A stretch of 64,000 nt of DNA from JANQIO01 sp043513815. GTDB taxonomy: Bacteria > Pseudomonadota > Gammaproteobacteria > Pseudomonadales > Halieaceae. The notes beneath the pieces were generated by a model. The model did no database searches and was not told the DNA's origin. It worked only from the letters and a program-made list of their open reading frames with translations. This document shows, one piece after another, positions 18,322-27,247 of the stretch. The position numbers and the translations under genes were made by a program. Each line of letters opens with the position of its first letter. The first letter of the stretch is position 1. The DNA lies in the NCBI GenBank assembly GCA_043513815.1, contig CP121313.1, positions 930,001 through 994,000 of the forward strand, in the 5' to 3' direction.

Positions 18322-19482
18322 TCAGATGTCGCTCAGTATTTCACCTGCCTGCGCCAGTACCGCGTCGGTCTTGGCAAAGCAGAAGCGCAGGTAGCGGCCC
18401 GCCAGCGGTTGCTCGCAAAAGACGGACACCGGGATCGAGGCAATACCGTGTTCCCGGGTCAGCCGCTCCGCCAGCTCGCGGTCGTGCTCATCGCTGATGG
18501 TACTGTAGTCCAGTAGCTGGAAGTAGGTGCCCTGGCTCGGGGTAAACGCAAAGCGTGAATCGGCCAGGCCGGCGCAGAACAGGTCGCGTTTGGCCTGGTA
18601 GAAGTTTGCCAGGCTGGCGGCGAAGTCCGGCTCCTGGGCCATGAAATCCGCCAGTGCCAGTTGCACCGGCGTCACCGCTACAAAAGCCACGAACTGGTGC
18701 ACCTTCCTGAGTTCCACCGTCAGCGCCGGCGGCGCCACACAGTAGCCCGTTTTCCAACCAGTAATGTGAAAGGTCTTGCCGAAGGAAAACGCCGCAAAGC
18801 TGCGTGCGCGCAGCCCCGGGTATTGCAACACCGAGCAGTGACGCTCGCCATCAAATACCAGGTGTTCGTAGACCTCATCGCTCACGACCAGCAGGTCATG
18901 AGCATCCACCAGCGCTTCCAGTTGCCGCAGATCACTGTCGCGCAGGATGGATCCAGTGGGGTTGTGGGGAGAATTGATAATGATCAGGCGAGTGCGCCTA
19001 TTGATGGCCGCCTCGACCCGCTCCCAGTCGATCCCGAAGCCAGGCGGGGTCAGCGGAATATGACGGGTGACGCCGCCGGACAGGCTGATGGCCGGTTCGT
19101 AGCTGTCGTAGGCCGGGTCAAAGACGATGGCCTCATCCCCCGGACGGATACAGGCGGTGATCGCACAGTAGATCGCTTCGGTAGCGCCGGGCACCACCGT
19201 GATTTCCGACTCCGGGCTGGCTTCGACGCCGTAGTAGCGCGACAGCTTGGCGGCTATCTGTTCCCGCAACGGCAGGGCGCCGGCCATGGGGGCGTACTGG
19301 TTGTGTCCCGCCATGACGTGTCGGCCCAGGGCCTCGCGCAGGGCCTGGGGCCCGTCGTAGTCCGGGAAGCCCTGGGACAGGTTCAGGGCTTCGAATTCAT
19401 TGGCCAGCGCCGACATCACCGTGAAGATGGTGGTGCCCACGTCCGGCAGTTTGCTTTCGGGTGTTGCGACCTGTCTGTTCAT
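18322..19482 (-). CDS. PLP-dependent methionine/aromatic aminotransferase (YbdL-like)
   Basis: A 386-residue class I/II aminotransferase. Features include NLSQGFPDYDGP near the N-terminus, INSPHNPTGS, VSDEVYEHLVFDG and the PLP-lysine segment SFGKTFHITGWKTGYC. This pattern is that of YbdL/KAT-type enzymes that transaminate methionine, phenylalanine or glutamine with keto acids. Together with the adjacent omega-amidase it suggests the glutamine transaminase-omega-amidase route, which regenerates methionine from its keto acid. Substrate choice is inferred. Confidence 0.86.
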   Translation of the reverse strand: MNRQVATPESKLPDVGTTIFTVMSALANEFEALNLSQGFPDYDGPQALREALGRHVMAGHNQYAPMAGALPLREQIAAKLSRYYGVEASPESEITVVPGATEAIYCAITACIRPGDEAIVFDPAYDSYEPAISLSGGVTRHIPLTPPGFGIDWERVEAAINRRTRLIIINSPHNPTGSILRDSDLRQLEALVDAHDLLVVSDEVYEHLVFDGERHCSVLQYPGLRARSFAAFSFGKTFHITGWKTGYCVAPPALTVELRKVHQFVAFVAVTPVQLALADFMAQEPDFAASLANFYQAKRDLFCAGLADSRFAFTPSQGTYFQLLDYSTISDEHDRELAERLTREHGIASIPVSVFCEQPLAGRYLRFCFAKTDAVLAQAGEILSDI

Positions 19483-19572
19483 GTACGGCAGTATAGCGGT
19501 CCTTGATTCGACGCAGCATTCCTGTTGATCGGGGCTTCGTCCCTGGCGCCTGCCGGTATCCTGACCACCCGG

Positions 19573-20043
19573 CTAGAGCTGTGTTTCCAGCGGCAACTCG
19601 GTGCTGTTCTTGATTTCGGTGACGGCCATGTGGGAATGCAGTTCCCGGATCGATTCGTTGGTGGTCAGGGTGTTGCGCACAAAGTCCTCGTAGTGAGCGA
19701 TGTCCCGGGCCACGACCTTGAGCATGTAGTCCCAGATACCCGCCATGGTGTAGCACTCCATGACTTCTGGGAAACGTACGATGTCGCGTTCGAAGGCCTC
19801 CAGATTCTGGCGCCCGTTGGCGGTAAGGCTGACCGTGGCGAAGACCACCACGTCCATGCCCAGTGCGCGGCGGTCCAGCAGTGCCACGCGCTTCTTGATC
19901 AGGCCTGCCTGTTCAATGCGATTGATGCGTCGCCAGCAGGGTGATTGGGACAAGTTGAGGTGATCGGCAATGGCGCTGGTGCTGAGGCTGGAGTCCCGCT
20001 GCAGCATCTGCAGTATGTCGATATCTGTGGTCTGCAAATCCAT
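19573..20043 (-). CDS. Lrp/AsnC family transcriptional regulator
   Basis: A 156-residue regulator with an N-terminal winged helix-turn-helix (about residues 5-60, including LSQSPCWRRINRIEQAGLI) and a C-terminal RAM/AsnC ligand-binding domain. Lrp-family proteins usually sense amino acids. It is divergent from the indolepyruvate oxidoreductase and leucine/phenylalanine dehydrogenase genes, so it probably controls aromatic or branched-chain amino-acid breakdown and its own expression through the A+T-rich spacer. Confidence 0.9.
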   Translation of the reverse strand: MDLQTTDIDILQMLQRDSSLSTSAIADHLNLSQSPCWRRINRIEQAGLIKKRVALLDRRALGMDVVVFATVSLTANGRQNLEAFERDIVRFPEVMECYTMAGIWDYMLKVVARDIAHYEDFVRNTLTTNESIRELHSHMAVTEIKNSTELPLETQL

Positions 20044-20056
20044 GAGAATAAAAATA

Positions 20057-20096
20057 CCTCTATATGGGCTATTAGAGGATAGATTATACCCCTATC
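20057..20096. promoter_or_regulatory. Inverted repeats in the Lrp-IOR intergenic region
   Basis: Two adjacent dyads lie just upstream of the lrp-like gene: CCTCTA-N10-TAGAGG (20057-20078) and GATAG-N9-CTATC (20078-20096). They share an A+T-rich spacer (20044-20187) with the divergent oxidoreductase. Tandem weak dyads of this type fit cooperative Lrp-family binding. Assignment is by position only. Confidence 0.45.
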
Positions 20097-20187
20097 TGCC
20101 AAGGGGGCGGAAAGTTGAAATAACTATGCAGCGGATTTTGGGTATTATTGCCGGGTTATAAAAAGGCTAATTCCTGAGGTTCGCCCT

Positions 20188-23100
20188 ATGGCAGCACACA
20201 CTCCGGTTCTCAATCAGGTTTCTCTCGACGACAAGTATGCGCTCGACACCACGCGCGCCTACATGACGGGCATCGAGGCGCTGGTTCGACTGCCAATGCT
20301 GCAGCATCAGCGTGACCTCAGCCGGGGGCTCAATACCGCGGCATTCATTTCCGGTTATCGCGGTTCTCCGGTGGGTGGTGTCGACCAGGCCATGTGGAAA
20401 GCCAAGTCCTATCTCGCACAACACAACATACACTTCCACCCGGGCGTGAACGAAGATCTGGCGGCCACCTCGGTGTGGGGCAGTCAGCAGACCAACATAT
20501 TTGAAGGCGCCAAATACGACGGCGTATTCGGCATGTGGTATGGCAAAGGCCCAGGCGTTGATCGCAGTATGGATGTCATCAAGCATGCCAACGCCTTTGG
20601 TACCTCACGCTACGGGGGTGTCTTGGCGGTCGCTGGCGACGATCACGCCTGCAAGTCCTCGACCTTGCCACACCAGTCCGAGCATATGTTCATCGGTGCC
20701 TCCATCCCGGTGCTGAACCCGGCCAATGTGCAGGAAGTATTGGACCTGGGTATCTACGGCTGGGAGCTTTCCCGCTACAGCGGTTGCTGGGTCGGTTTCA
20801 AGGCGATCACAGAGAATATGGATTCCGCCATTTCCGCGGATATCGACCCGGCGCGCATCAATATTGTGATCCCGGAGGATTTCCAGCTGCCCCCGGACGG
20901 GGTACATGCGCGTTGGCCCGACAAGCCCCTGGAGCAGGAGCTCAGGCTCAACAAGTATAAAATTTACGCGGCTCGCGCCTTTGCACGTGCCAATAGCCTG
21001 AACCGCATTGTGGTCGACAGCCCCAATCCGCGCTTCGGCATCATCACCACGGGCAAGGCCTACCTCGACGTCATGCAGGCCCTGGAAGACCTGCACATCG
21101 ATGACAACCTGGCTGCACAGATCGGCCTGCGGGTCTACAAGGTCGGCATGAGCTGGCCGCTGGAGCCCCTTACCACTCATGAATTTGCTGAAGGCCTGGA
21201 AGAAATTCTTGTGGTCGAGGAAAAGCGCTCCATTATCGAGGATCAACTTACCGGTCAGCTCTACAACTACCCCACCGCCAGACGGCCGCGGGTAATCGGT
21301 GAGTTTGACGAAGAGGGCCACGATCTGCTGCCCAACCTGGGTGAGCTGACCCCTGCGATGGTGGCGCGCGCGATTGCCGGTCGTATCCAGCGTTTTTATG
21401 AATCCGACCACATCACGGCTCGGCTCGAGTTCCTGGCGCGCAAGGAGCAATCACTTGCCAAACCCCGCGCCATCGCCGAGCGCGTGCCTCACTTCTGTTC
21501 CGGCTGCCCGCACAACACGTCGACGCGGGTTCCCGAAGGCAGTCGCGCCATGGGCGGTATCGGCTGTCACTACATGGCCACCTGGATGCCCGATCGCCAG
21601 ACCGACACCTTCTCGCAGATGGGTGGTGAGGGCGCGGCCTGGATCGGCATGGCGCCGTTCACGGAAACCAAGCACGTGTTCCAGAATCTCGGTGACGGGA
21701 CCTATTTCCACTCCGGCATCCTGGCCATCCGCGCAGCCCAGGCCGCCAGGGTGAACATCACCTACAAGATTCTCTACAACGATGCGGTAGCAATGACCGG
21801 CGGCCAGCCCATAGACGGCCAGCTCAGCGTTGAAGACCTGGTGCATCAGCTGCGCGGCGAAGGCATTGCCCGCATCGCCCTGGTCAGCGACGAGCCTGGC
21901 ACCTGGCAGGGTCGCTTCAACGCGATCCCCGGCTACAGCCTGCATCATCGCGACGAGATGGACGCGCTGATGCGAGAGCTGCGTGAGTTTGAGGGTGTCT
22001 CTGTCATCGTTTACGTGCAGACATGTGCGGCGGAAAAACGGCGTCGTCGCAAGAAAGGCCTGATGGAGGATCCCGCCAAGCGCGCTTTCATCAACCACGC
22101 GGTCTGTGAAGGCTGTGGCGACTGCAGCAAGGCCTCCAACTGCCTGTCGGTGATACCGAAGGAGACTGAACTGGGCCGCAAGCGCCAGATCGACCAGAGC
22201 GCCTGCAACAAGGACTTCAGTTGCGTGAAGGGCTTCTGCCCAAGCTTCGTCACGGTACACGGCGGCGAACTGGTCAAGAAGCGCGGTGGCAACGGTGGTG
22301 ACGGCACGGTTTTTGATCCGCTGCCGGAGCCGGTGCTGCCGTCCCTGGAAGAACCCTGGAGTGCGGTCGTGACCGGCGTCGGTGGCACCGGCGTGTTGAC
22401 GGTCACTGCTCTGGTGGCCATGGCGGCGCATGTGGAAGGCAAGGGCTGCGCCACGCTCAACCAGACCGGCCTGGCACAAAAGTTCGGCGCGGTGGTCAGT
22501 CACGTGCGGGTGGCCGAAAACCAGGAGGACATCAAGGCGGTACGCATTCCCGCCGGTGAGGCCAATCTACTGGTGGGCTGTGACCTCGCAGTGGCGGCGT
22601 CCAACGAGAGTCTCGCCAAGGTCGATATCGAGCGTTCCAGCGCCGTGGTCAACAATGCTGAAGTACCGACCGCGTCCTTTGTGCTGGACCCGGATGCCAA
22701 ATTCCACACCGGCGCCATGGAGCAGACCATTCGCGAAGAAGTGGGTGAGGACTCGAGTTTCTTTATCAACTCATCGGCGGTGGCCACCGAGCTGCTGGGA
22801 GATTCCATCGCCAGCAACCTGTTCCTGCTGGGCTATGCCTATCAGCAGGGCCTTGTCCCGGTGAGTTGGCAGGCCCTGGAGCGTGCCATCGAACTCAACG
22901 GTGTGGCCATCGACTTCAACAAGCAAGCCTTTCTGTGGGGTCGCCGCGCGGCACACCAGCCGGAGCGCGTGATGGCGCTGGTAGAAAAGGCGCTGGTAAA
23001 GCCGAAGACACTGAGCCTGGAAGAATTGATCAGTGATCGCAGCGACCGCCTGGTAGCCTACCAGGATGTCAGGTATGCCGAGCGATTCAACGCCGCCGTA

Positions 23101-23670
23101 AATCGCGTACGCGAGCAGGACAACGACGAAACGAAACAGTTGACCCGCGCCGTCGCCAAGAGCCTTTACAAGTTGATGGCTTACAAGGACGAATATGAAG
23201 TTGCGCGCTTGTATAGCGACGGTGAATTCATCGAGCGTCTCAAGAGCCAGTTCAGCGGTGATTTCAGCCTCAAGTTTCACCTGGCGCCGCCGCTTCTGTC
23301 GAAGAAGGATCCGGGCACCGGACGCCTCATCAAGCGCGAGTTTCCCGGCTGGACCCTGCACCTGTTCGGTGTACTGGCGAAGTTCAAGTTCCTGCGCGGT
23401 TCACCCCTGGATATTTTCGGCATGACCGCCGAGCGCCGCCAGGAGCGGCAGGATATTGTCGATTTCGAAGCGCAGATTGACGAGATTCTGAAGGGCCTCA
23501 ACAGCGACAACTATGCGCTGGCGGTCCAGCTCGCGGAGCTGCCTCTGCAACTGCGGGGCTTTGGGCACGTGAAGGACCAGAATCGTGAAAAGCTGGCGCT
23601 GCAGCGCCGGCAATTACTCGAACAGTACCACGGCGAGAATGTGGTCAAGTTCGTTGAGAAAGTAGCCTAG
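20188..23670 (+). CDS. Fused indolepyruvate ferredoxin oxidoreductase (IorA-IorB type)
   Basis: A single 1160-residue chain that joins the alpha and gamma parts of 2-oxoacid:ferredoxin oxidoreductases. It would oxidatively decarboxylate aryl-pyruvates or branched 2-oxo acids to acyl-CoA. Visible parts: an N-terminal pyrimidine-binding domain, a TPP domain near 430-600 with SGCPHNTSTRV and MGGEGAAW, a Cys-rich Fe-S segment with VCEGCGDCSKASNC and later CNKDFSCVKGFCPS (about 630-690), and a C-terminal catalytic domain beginning VVTGVGGTGVLTV. It lies 15 bp before an amino-acid dehydrogenase, which would supply its keto acid substrate. Confidence 0.92.
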   Translation: MAAHTPVLNQVSLDDKYALDTTRAYMTGIEALVRLPMLQHQRDLSRGLNTAAFISGYRGSPVGGVDQAMWKAKSYLAQHNIHFHPGVNEDLAATSVWGSQQTNIFEGAKYDGVFGMWYGKGPGVDRSMDVIKHANAFGTSRYGGVLAVAGDDHACKSSTLPHQSEHMFIGASIPVLNPANVQEVLDLGIYGWELSRYSGCWVGFKAITENMDSAISADIDPARINIVIPEDFQLPPDGVHARWPDKPLEQELRLNKYKIYAARAFARANSLNRIVVDSPNPRFGIITTGKAYLDVMQALEDLHIDDNLAAQIGLRVYKVGMSWPLEPLTTHEFAEGLEEILVVEEKRSIIEDQLTGQLYNYPTARRPRVIGEFDEEGHDLLPNLGELTPAMVARAIAGRIQRFYESDHITARLEFLARKEQSLAKPRAIAERVPHFCSGCPHNTSTRVPEGSRAMGGIGCHYMATWMPDRQTDTFSQMGGEGAAWIGMAPFTETKHVFQNLGDGTYFHSGILAIRAAQAARVNITYKILYNDAVAMTGGQPIDGQLSVEDLVHQLRGEGIARIALVSDEPGTWQGRFNAIPGYSLHHRDEMDALMRELREFEGVSVIVYVQTCAAEKRRRRKKGLMEDPAKRAFINHAVCEGCGDCSKASNCLSVIPKETELGRKRQIDQSACNKDFSCVKGFCPSFVTVHGGELVKKRGGNGGDGTVFDPLPEPVLPSLEEPWSAVVTGVGGTGVLTVTALVAMAAHVEGKGCATLNQTGLAQKFGAVVSHVRVAENQEDIKAVRIPAGEANLLVGCDLAVAASNESLAKVDIERSSAVVNNAEVPTASFVLDPDAKFHTGAMEQTIREEVGEDSSFFINSSAVATELLGDSIASNLFLLGYAYQQGLVPVSWQALERAIELNGVAIDFNKQAFLWGRRAAHQPERVMALVEKALVKPKTLSLEELISDRSDRLVAYQDVRYAERFNAAVNRVREQDNDETKQLTRAVAKSLYKLMAYKDEYEVARLYSDGEFIERLKSQFSGDFSLKFHLAPPLLSKKDPGTGRLIKREFPGWTLHLFGVLAKFKFLRGSPLDIFGMTAERRQERQDIVDFEAQIDEILKGLNSDNYALAVQLAELPLQLRGFGHVKDQNREKLALQRRQLLEQYHGENVVKFVEKVA

Positions 23671-23685
23671 TACAGGACCCCGACC

Positions 23686-24759
23686 ATGAGTGTATTTAAC
23701 AACCCCGCATTTGATCACCACGAAAAAGTTGCCTTCGGCGCCGACCAGGCCAGCGGGCTTCGCGCAATCATCGCGGTCCACGACACGCGGCTGGGGTCAG
23801 CCGTCGGTGGCTGCCGTATGTATCCCTATGCCAACGACGACGATGCTCTGTATGACGTTTTGAGGCTGTCGCGCGGTATGACCTACAAATCAGCTCTCGC
23901 GGGGCTGCCTCTGGGCGGCGGCAAGTCGGTGATTATCGGCAACCCCCACAGTGACAAGACTCCGGCCCTGCTGCACGCGATGGGCGAGTTTGTCGACAGC
24001 CTCGGCGGCCTGTATTCGGCCGCCGAGGATTCCGGTACTGGTGTGGAAGATATTCGTATCATGGGGGAGCGCACGGTTCACGTCAGCGGCCTGCAGGATG
24101 GCGCCGAGCACGGCGGCGATCCTTCACCCACCACAGCCTACGGCGTGTACCTGGGTATCCGCACCGCGGTGCAGCACCGGCTGGGTACCGACTCCATGCG
24201 CGGTTTGCGTGTTGCAATTCAGGGGCTGGGCAATGTGGGTTTTCATCTGGCGGGGCGACTGGTCGCCGACGGTGCTACGGTTTACGGCGCCGACGTCAAC
24301 GAGGCCAACCTGCGACGCGCCCGCGATCAGCACGGCGTGCAGATTGTGTCTGTCGAAGACATCCTCACTCTGGAGGCCGACGTGTTCGCGCCCTGTGCCA
24401 TGGGCGCGGTGTTGAACCGCGACACCATTGAGGGCCTGCGAGTGGGTATCGTTGCGGGTGCCGCCAATAACCAGTTGGCAGATGAACAGCAGGCCGATCA
24501 TCTGTGGGATCGTGGAATTCTCTACTGCCCCGATTTCCTGATCAACGCCGGCGGCATCATCGACGTCTACCATCAGCGCAGCGGCAGCGAAGCTGGCGTG
24601 ATGCAAGAGCATGTGGAGCGCATCGAAGCCAACCTTCAGGAAATTCTGTTCCGTTCTGACCGCGCAGGCCGGTCACCGCACCTGTTGGCCGAAGATCTGG
24701 CCGAGGAATACCTCGCCGCAGCCGCCAGCGTGGAGCCATCCCGAATCGCTGCTTATTAG
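23686..24759 (+). CDS. Leu/Phe/Val (Glu-family) amino-acid dehydrogenase
   Basis: A 357-residue NAD-dependent dehydrogenase of the Leu/Phe/Val branch of the Glu dehydrogenase family, which oxidatively deaminates amino acids to keto acids. Diagnostic runs are RLGSAVGGCRMYPY, the catalytic lysines in TYKSALAGLPLGGGKS, and the Rossmann motif IQGLGNVGFHLA at about 185. Branched-chain versus aromatic specificity is not decidable by eye. The preceding fused oxidoreductase would consume the keto acid, so the pair forms a short amino-acid-to-acyl-CoA route. Confidence 0.92.
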   Translation: MSVFNNPAFDHHEKVAFGADQASGLRAIIAVHDTRLGSAVGGCRMYPYANDDDALYDVLRLSRGMTYKSALAGLPLGGGKSVIIGNPHSDKTPALLHAMGEFVDSLGGLYSAAEDSGTGVEDIRIMGERTVHVSGLQDGAEHGGDPSPTTAYGVYLGIRTAVQHRLGTDSMRGLRVAIQGLGNVGFHLAGRLVADGATVYGADVNEANLRRARDQHGVQIVSVEDILTLEADVFAPCAMGAVLNRDTIEGLRVGIVAGAANNQLADEQQADHLWDRGILYCPDFLINAGGIIDVYHQRSGSEAGVMQEHVERIEANLQEILFRSDRAGRSPHLLAEDLAEEYLAAAASVEPSRIAAY

Positions 24760-24799
24760 CCCGCATCGTTCACGGGCAGGGTCGCCCGCGAGCATCGGG

Positions 24800-25162
24800 T
24801 CAGGGGAGTAGCCAGGCCCTGGCCTCGTCGAGTTCGCGGAACACCGCGAACTCGGTCTCGTCACTTTCCCGAAACACTTTGAAGATGCGGCTGATACCGT
24901 AAGTGATGTTACCCGGTGCAACCACGGCGATTTTTCTGGGCTGGTTTTCATAGCTGCGGGCAATGTCGGCGCCGTCACGCACCTCGGCGGTACTCAGAAG
25001 GATTTCCGCCTGCTGCATCACGTACATGCGCAGCGCCGAGTCTTCCATTTTTCCCAGTTCATCCATTAGCGCCACCATATCTTCCCGATCCGGGCTGCGC
25101 AGAAACTCGACGCGCACGATTCCGTCTTCTCGGGTGATCATGTAGACGGGACTGTTCGCCAT
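24800..25162 (-). CDS. Small cytoplasmic protein of unknown function
   Basis: A 120-residue soluble protein with no signal or membrane segment. Its beta-alpha pattern (EDGIVRVEFLRSP early, then KIAVVAPGNITYGISRIF and a final ELDEARAWL helix) resembles SpoIIAA/STAS-like domains, in which the last helix often reads 'EAxxWL', but I cannot confirm the family. The start codon overlaps the ytoQ-like stop codon by one base (TGATG), so the two are translated together. Confidence 0.65.
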   Translation of the reverse strand: MANSPVYMITREDGIVRVEFLRSPDREDMVALMDELGKMEDSALRMYVMQQAEILLSTAEVRDGADIARSYENQPRKIAVVAPGNITYGISRIFKVFRESDETEFAVFRELDEARAWLLP

Positions 25163-25602
25163 CAGTTCGTGGTCACGTACTTGAGAATGTCGACCACCTC
25201 GTCAGGGGTCTGGGCCCAGGCCATGGCGGCGGCGTCTACTTCCTTGAGCGGGTGTACGATTGTTTCGTCGTGCAGGGTGATGTAAGGCTTGCCCAGCGCC
25301 GCCAGGTAGCCAGCATCAAAGGCCGCATTCCATTGCTTGTACTGCTCGCCAAACCGCACCACGGCGATATCGCATTGCTGGATCAGATGGCGGGTGCGGA
25401 TGCTGTTGATCTTGGATGATTTGTGATCGCGCCAGAAGCCCTCACTGGCTGGTGCCAGGCCGTCGCCGGCGGCATCACTTGCGGCATGGTCGGTCACGGC
25501 GGAGCTGAAGCTGACGGGCAAATTAGCGGCGCGCGCGCCGCTCTCGATCTGCTCTCGCCAGTCGGTATGAATTTCCCCGGAGAGGTAGATAGTCCAGTGC
25601 AC
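25162..25602 (-). CDS. YtoQ family protein
   Basis: A 146-residue protein beginning HWTIYLSGEIHTDWR, which is characteristic of the YtoQ family related to nucleoside deoxyribosyltransferase-like folds. The GTG at 25602 is preferred because GGAG is placed correctly and the family starts here; the same frame stays open upstream to 26040 but runs into the neighbouring transporter gene. The conserved centre reads RFGEQYKQWNAAFDAGYLAALGKPYI. Function is unknown. Confidence 0.85.
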   Translation of the reverse strand: MHWTIYLSGEIHTDWREQIESGARAANLPVSFSSAVTDHAASDAAGDGLAPASEGFWRDHKSSKINSIRTRHLIQQCDIAVVRFGEQYKQWNAAFDAGYLAALGKPYITLHDETIVHPLKEVDAAAMAWAQTPDEVVDILKYVTTN

Positions 25603-25745
25603 GTGCCGCTCCTTTTGCTTGGTTTTAGTATAGGGAAAACTCACCCGCTTGGGTGATTGAATTTTTCCACTGCTAACAGATAGCAGCGGCTTACTGGAAT
25701 TCCAGGCCGCCAGCTTGTTCCGGCCGGTTCGCCTGCCCGGGGAGC

Positions 25746-26522
25746 CTAGGCGATCTCGCCGGGCGCAAGGCCCAGGTATTTGCGCAGCTTGTAGACGCCC
25801 AGATAGAACGGGCCGGTGTCGAGCAGAGCGATGCAGAACTTGAAGATGTAATTGGAAAACATCAATGTGAGCAATGCTTGCGTGGTCATATCCCCAGCCA
25901 GGTAGACCGCGCCAAAGGTGACCAGCACCACCATGAAGGAGTCCACCAGTTGGCTGATCATGGTACTGAAGTTGTTGCGCACCCACAGGTACTTGCCGCG
26001 GGTAACGCGCTTCCAGAAATGAAAGAGTTGCACGTCGCAATACTGGGCGGCGATGTAGGCCATCATCGAGGCGAACACGGCGCCTGATGTCGTCGCATAA
26101 ATGAGCTGGTACAGTTCAACCTGCTGTTCGACCAAAGTTCCATTGGGCAGGCTTACCGGCGCCGCCAGTTGTATCAGCTGCCATGGAGGCAGGGACTCCG
26201 GCCCCACCGGAGGCAGCAGGTTGCCGATGTAGATAAACGCGAGAATGAAAAAGTTCAGCCCCAGTCCCAGGGTCACCATAAAGTTGGCGCGGCGCTTGCC
26301 GTACAGCTCGCAGATCAGGTCGGTGCAGAGAAAGGTGATGGGGTAGGGCAGTACGCCCACCGCCAGCTGCATCGGTCCCAGCTGTACAAAGCGCGTGATG
26401 CCGAGGATGTTGAGCATAGTCATCGCGCAGATGAAGATTCCCGCCAGTACCAGGAATACGCGCTCCTTGCGCTCGGCCTGCAGGACCGGATCGATGACGG
26501 AGGGCGTGGCGGCCGTCGTCAT
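25746..26522 (-). CDS. Queuosine precursor transporter (YhhQ family)
   Basis: A 258-residue inner-membrane protein with six hydrophobic helices and the family sequence LPYPITFLCTDLICELYGKRRAN, typical of YhhQ/VUT-1 transporters that import preQ0 or preQ1 for queuosine synthesis. The ATG at 26522 is chosen: the frame continues upstream to 26594 but overlaps the SDR gene. It lies 2 bp after the SDR stop codon. No queuosine biosynthesis gene is clearly present nearby. Confidence 0.87.
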   Translation of the reverse strand: MTTAATPSVIDPVLQAERKERVFLVLAGIFICAMTMLNILGITRFVQLGPMQLAVGVLPYPITFLCTDLICELYGKRRANFMVTLGLGLNFFILAFIYIGNLLPPVGPESLPPWQLIQLAAPVSLPNGTLVEQQVELYQLIYATTSGAVFASMMAYIAAQYCDVQLFHFWKRVTRGKYLWVRNNFSTMISQLVDSFMVVLVTFGAVYLAGDMTTQALLTLMFSNYIFKFCIALLDTGPFYLGVYKLRKYLGLAPGEIA

Positions 26523-26524
26523 GT

Positions 26525-27226
26525 TCAGCTTTCTCGCTGGCCCAGGTGGGCGTGCAGCATGGAACCGTTGATCACCGGATTGTGGTGTGCCCACTCGATG
26601 AGGCTGGCGATTTCATCGGGCTCGATGAGGCGGTTGAAGCTGTTGAGCCCGGCAATACTGTCGATCACCGTCTGGTCATTGCCCAGGTGGGTGCGCAGCA
26701 TTTCTGTGTCGGTGAATCCCGGGCAGATGCAGGCCGTGTGTACGCCGCTGCCCATCAGGTCCTGGCAGGTGGCTTTCATCATGCCGGCCACAGCGTGTTT
26801 GGAAATCACGTAGCTGAAAGAGCCGCCGACGGCTTTCTCCGAGAGCGTGGAGCCGATGTACAGCACGCTGGATCCGGCCGGCAGTCGCGGCAGCAGGGCG
26901 CGGTTCAGGGTGTTGGCGGCGATTACGTTGGTTTGCAGGGCTGCCTGCAGGTGCGCGTCGGAACAGTCGGTGGCGCTGTCCTTGAGCATCTGGCAGGCAT
27001 TGTGCACCAGCGCCACCTCGGCGGATTGTTCAACGGCGGGGGTCAGGACGGCGATGGCGGCAGCAATGGCGTCACTGTCACTGAGGTCGCAGGCAATATT
27101 CTCGACGCCCTCGACCGGGCAGGGACGCCGCGACAGGTTGTACACCTTGAATCCTCCGGCTATAAAACGTGCTGCGGCGGCGGTGCCGATGCCGACGCTG
27201 GCGCCGGTGATGATGGCGGTTTTCAT
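26525..27226 (-). CDS. SDR family oxidoreductase
   Basis: A 233-residue short-chain dehydrogenase with TGASVGIG at about 8-15, the second-strand SRRP, a modified NNAG position reading HNACQ, Ser of YIGSTLS and the catalytic YVISK. The substrate is unknown. It sits 21 bp after a MatB-like CoA ligase and 2 bp before the YhhQ-like transporter, on the same strand, so the three may be co-transcribed although no common pathway is evident. Confidence 0.87.
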   Translation of the reverse strand: MKTAIITGASVGIGTAAAARFIAGGFKVYNLSRRPCPVEGVENIACDLSDSDAIAAAIAVLTPAVEQSAEVALVHNACQMLKDSATDCSDAHLQAALQTNVIAANTLNRALLPRLPAGSSVLYIGSTLSEKAVGGSFSYVISKHAVAGMMKATCQDLMGSGVHTACICPGFTDTEMLRTHLGNDQTVIDSIAGLNSFNRLIEPDEIASLIEWAHHNPVINGSMLHAHLGQRES

Positions 27227-27247
27227 GTTCAGACGGTGTCCTTGTGA

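Noticed and set aside
21451..22503. 350-codon antisense frame within the oxidoreductase gene
   Set aside because: It overlaps the Fe-S and catalytic domains of a strongly supported protein; it is a GC-bias artefact.
24759..24777. Short stem GCCCG/CGGGC after the Leu/Phe dehydrogenase as a terminator
   Set aside because: Only a 5-bp stem with a 9-base loop and no T-run.
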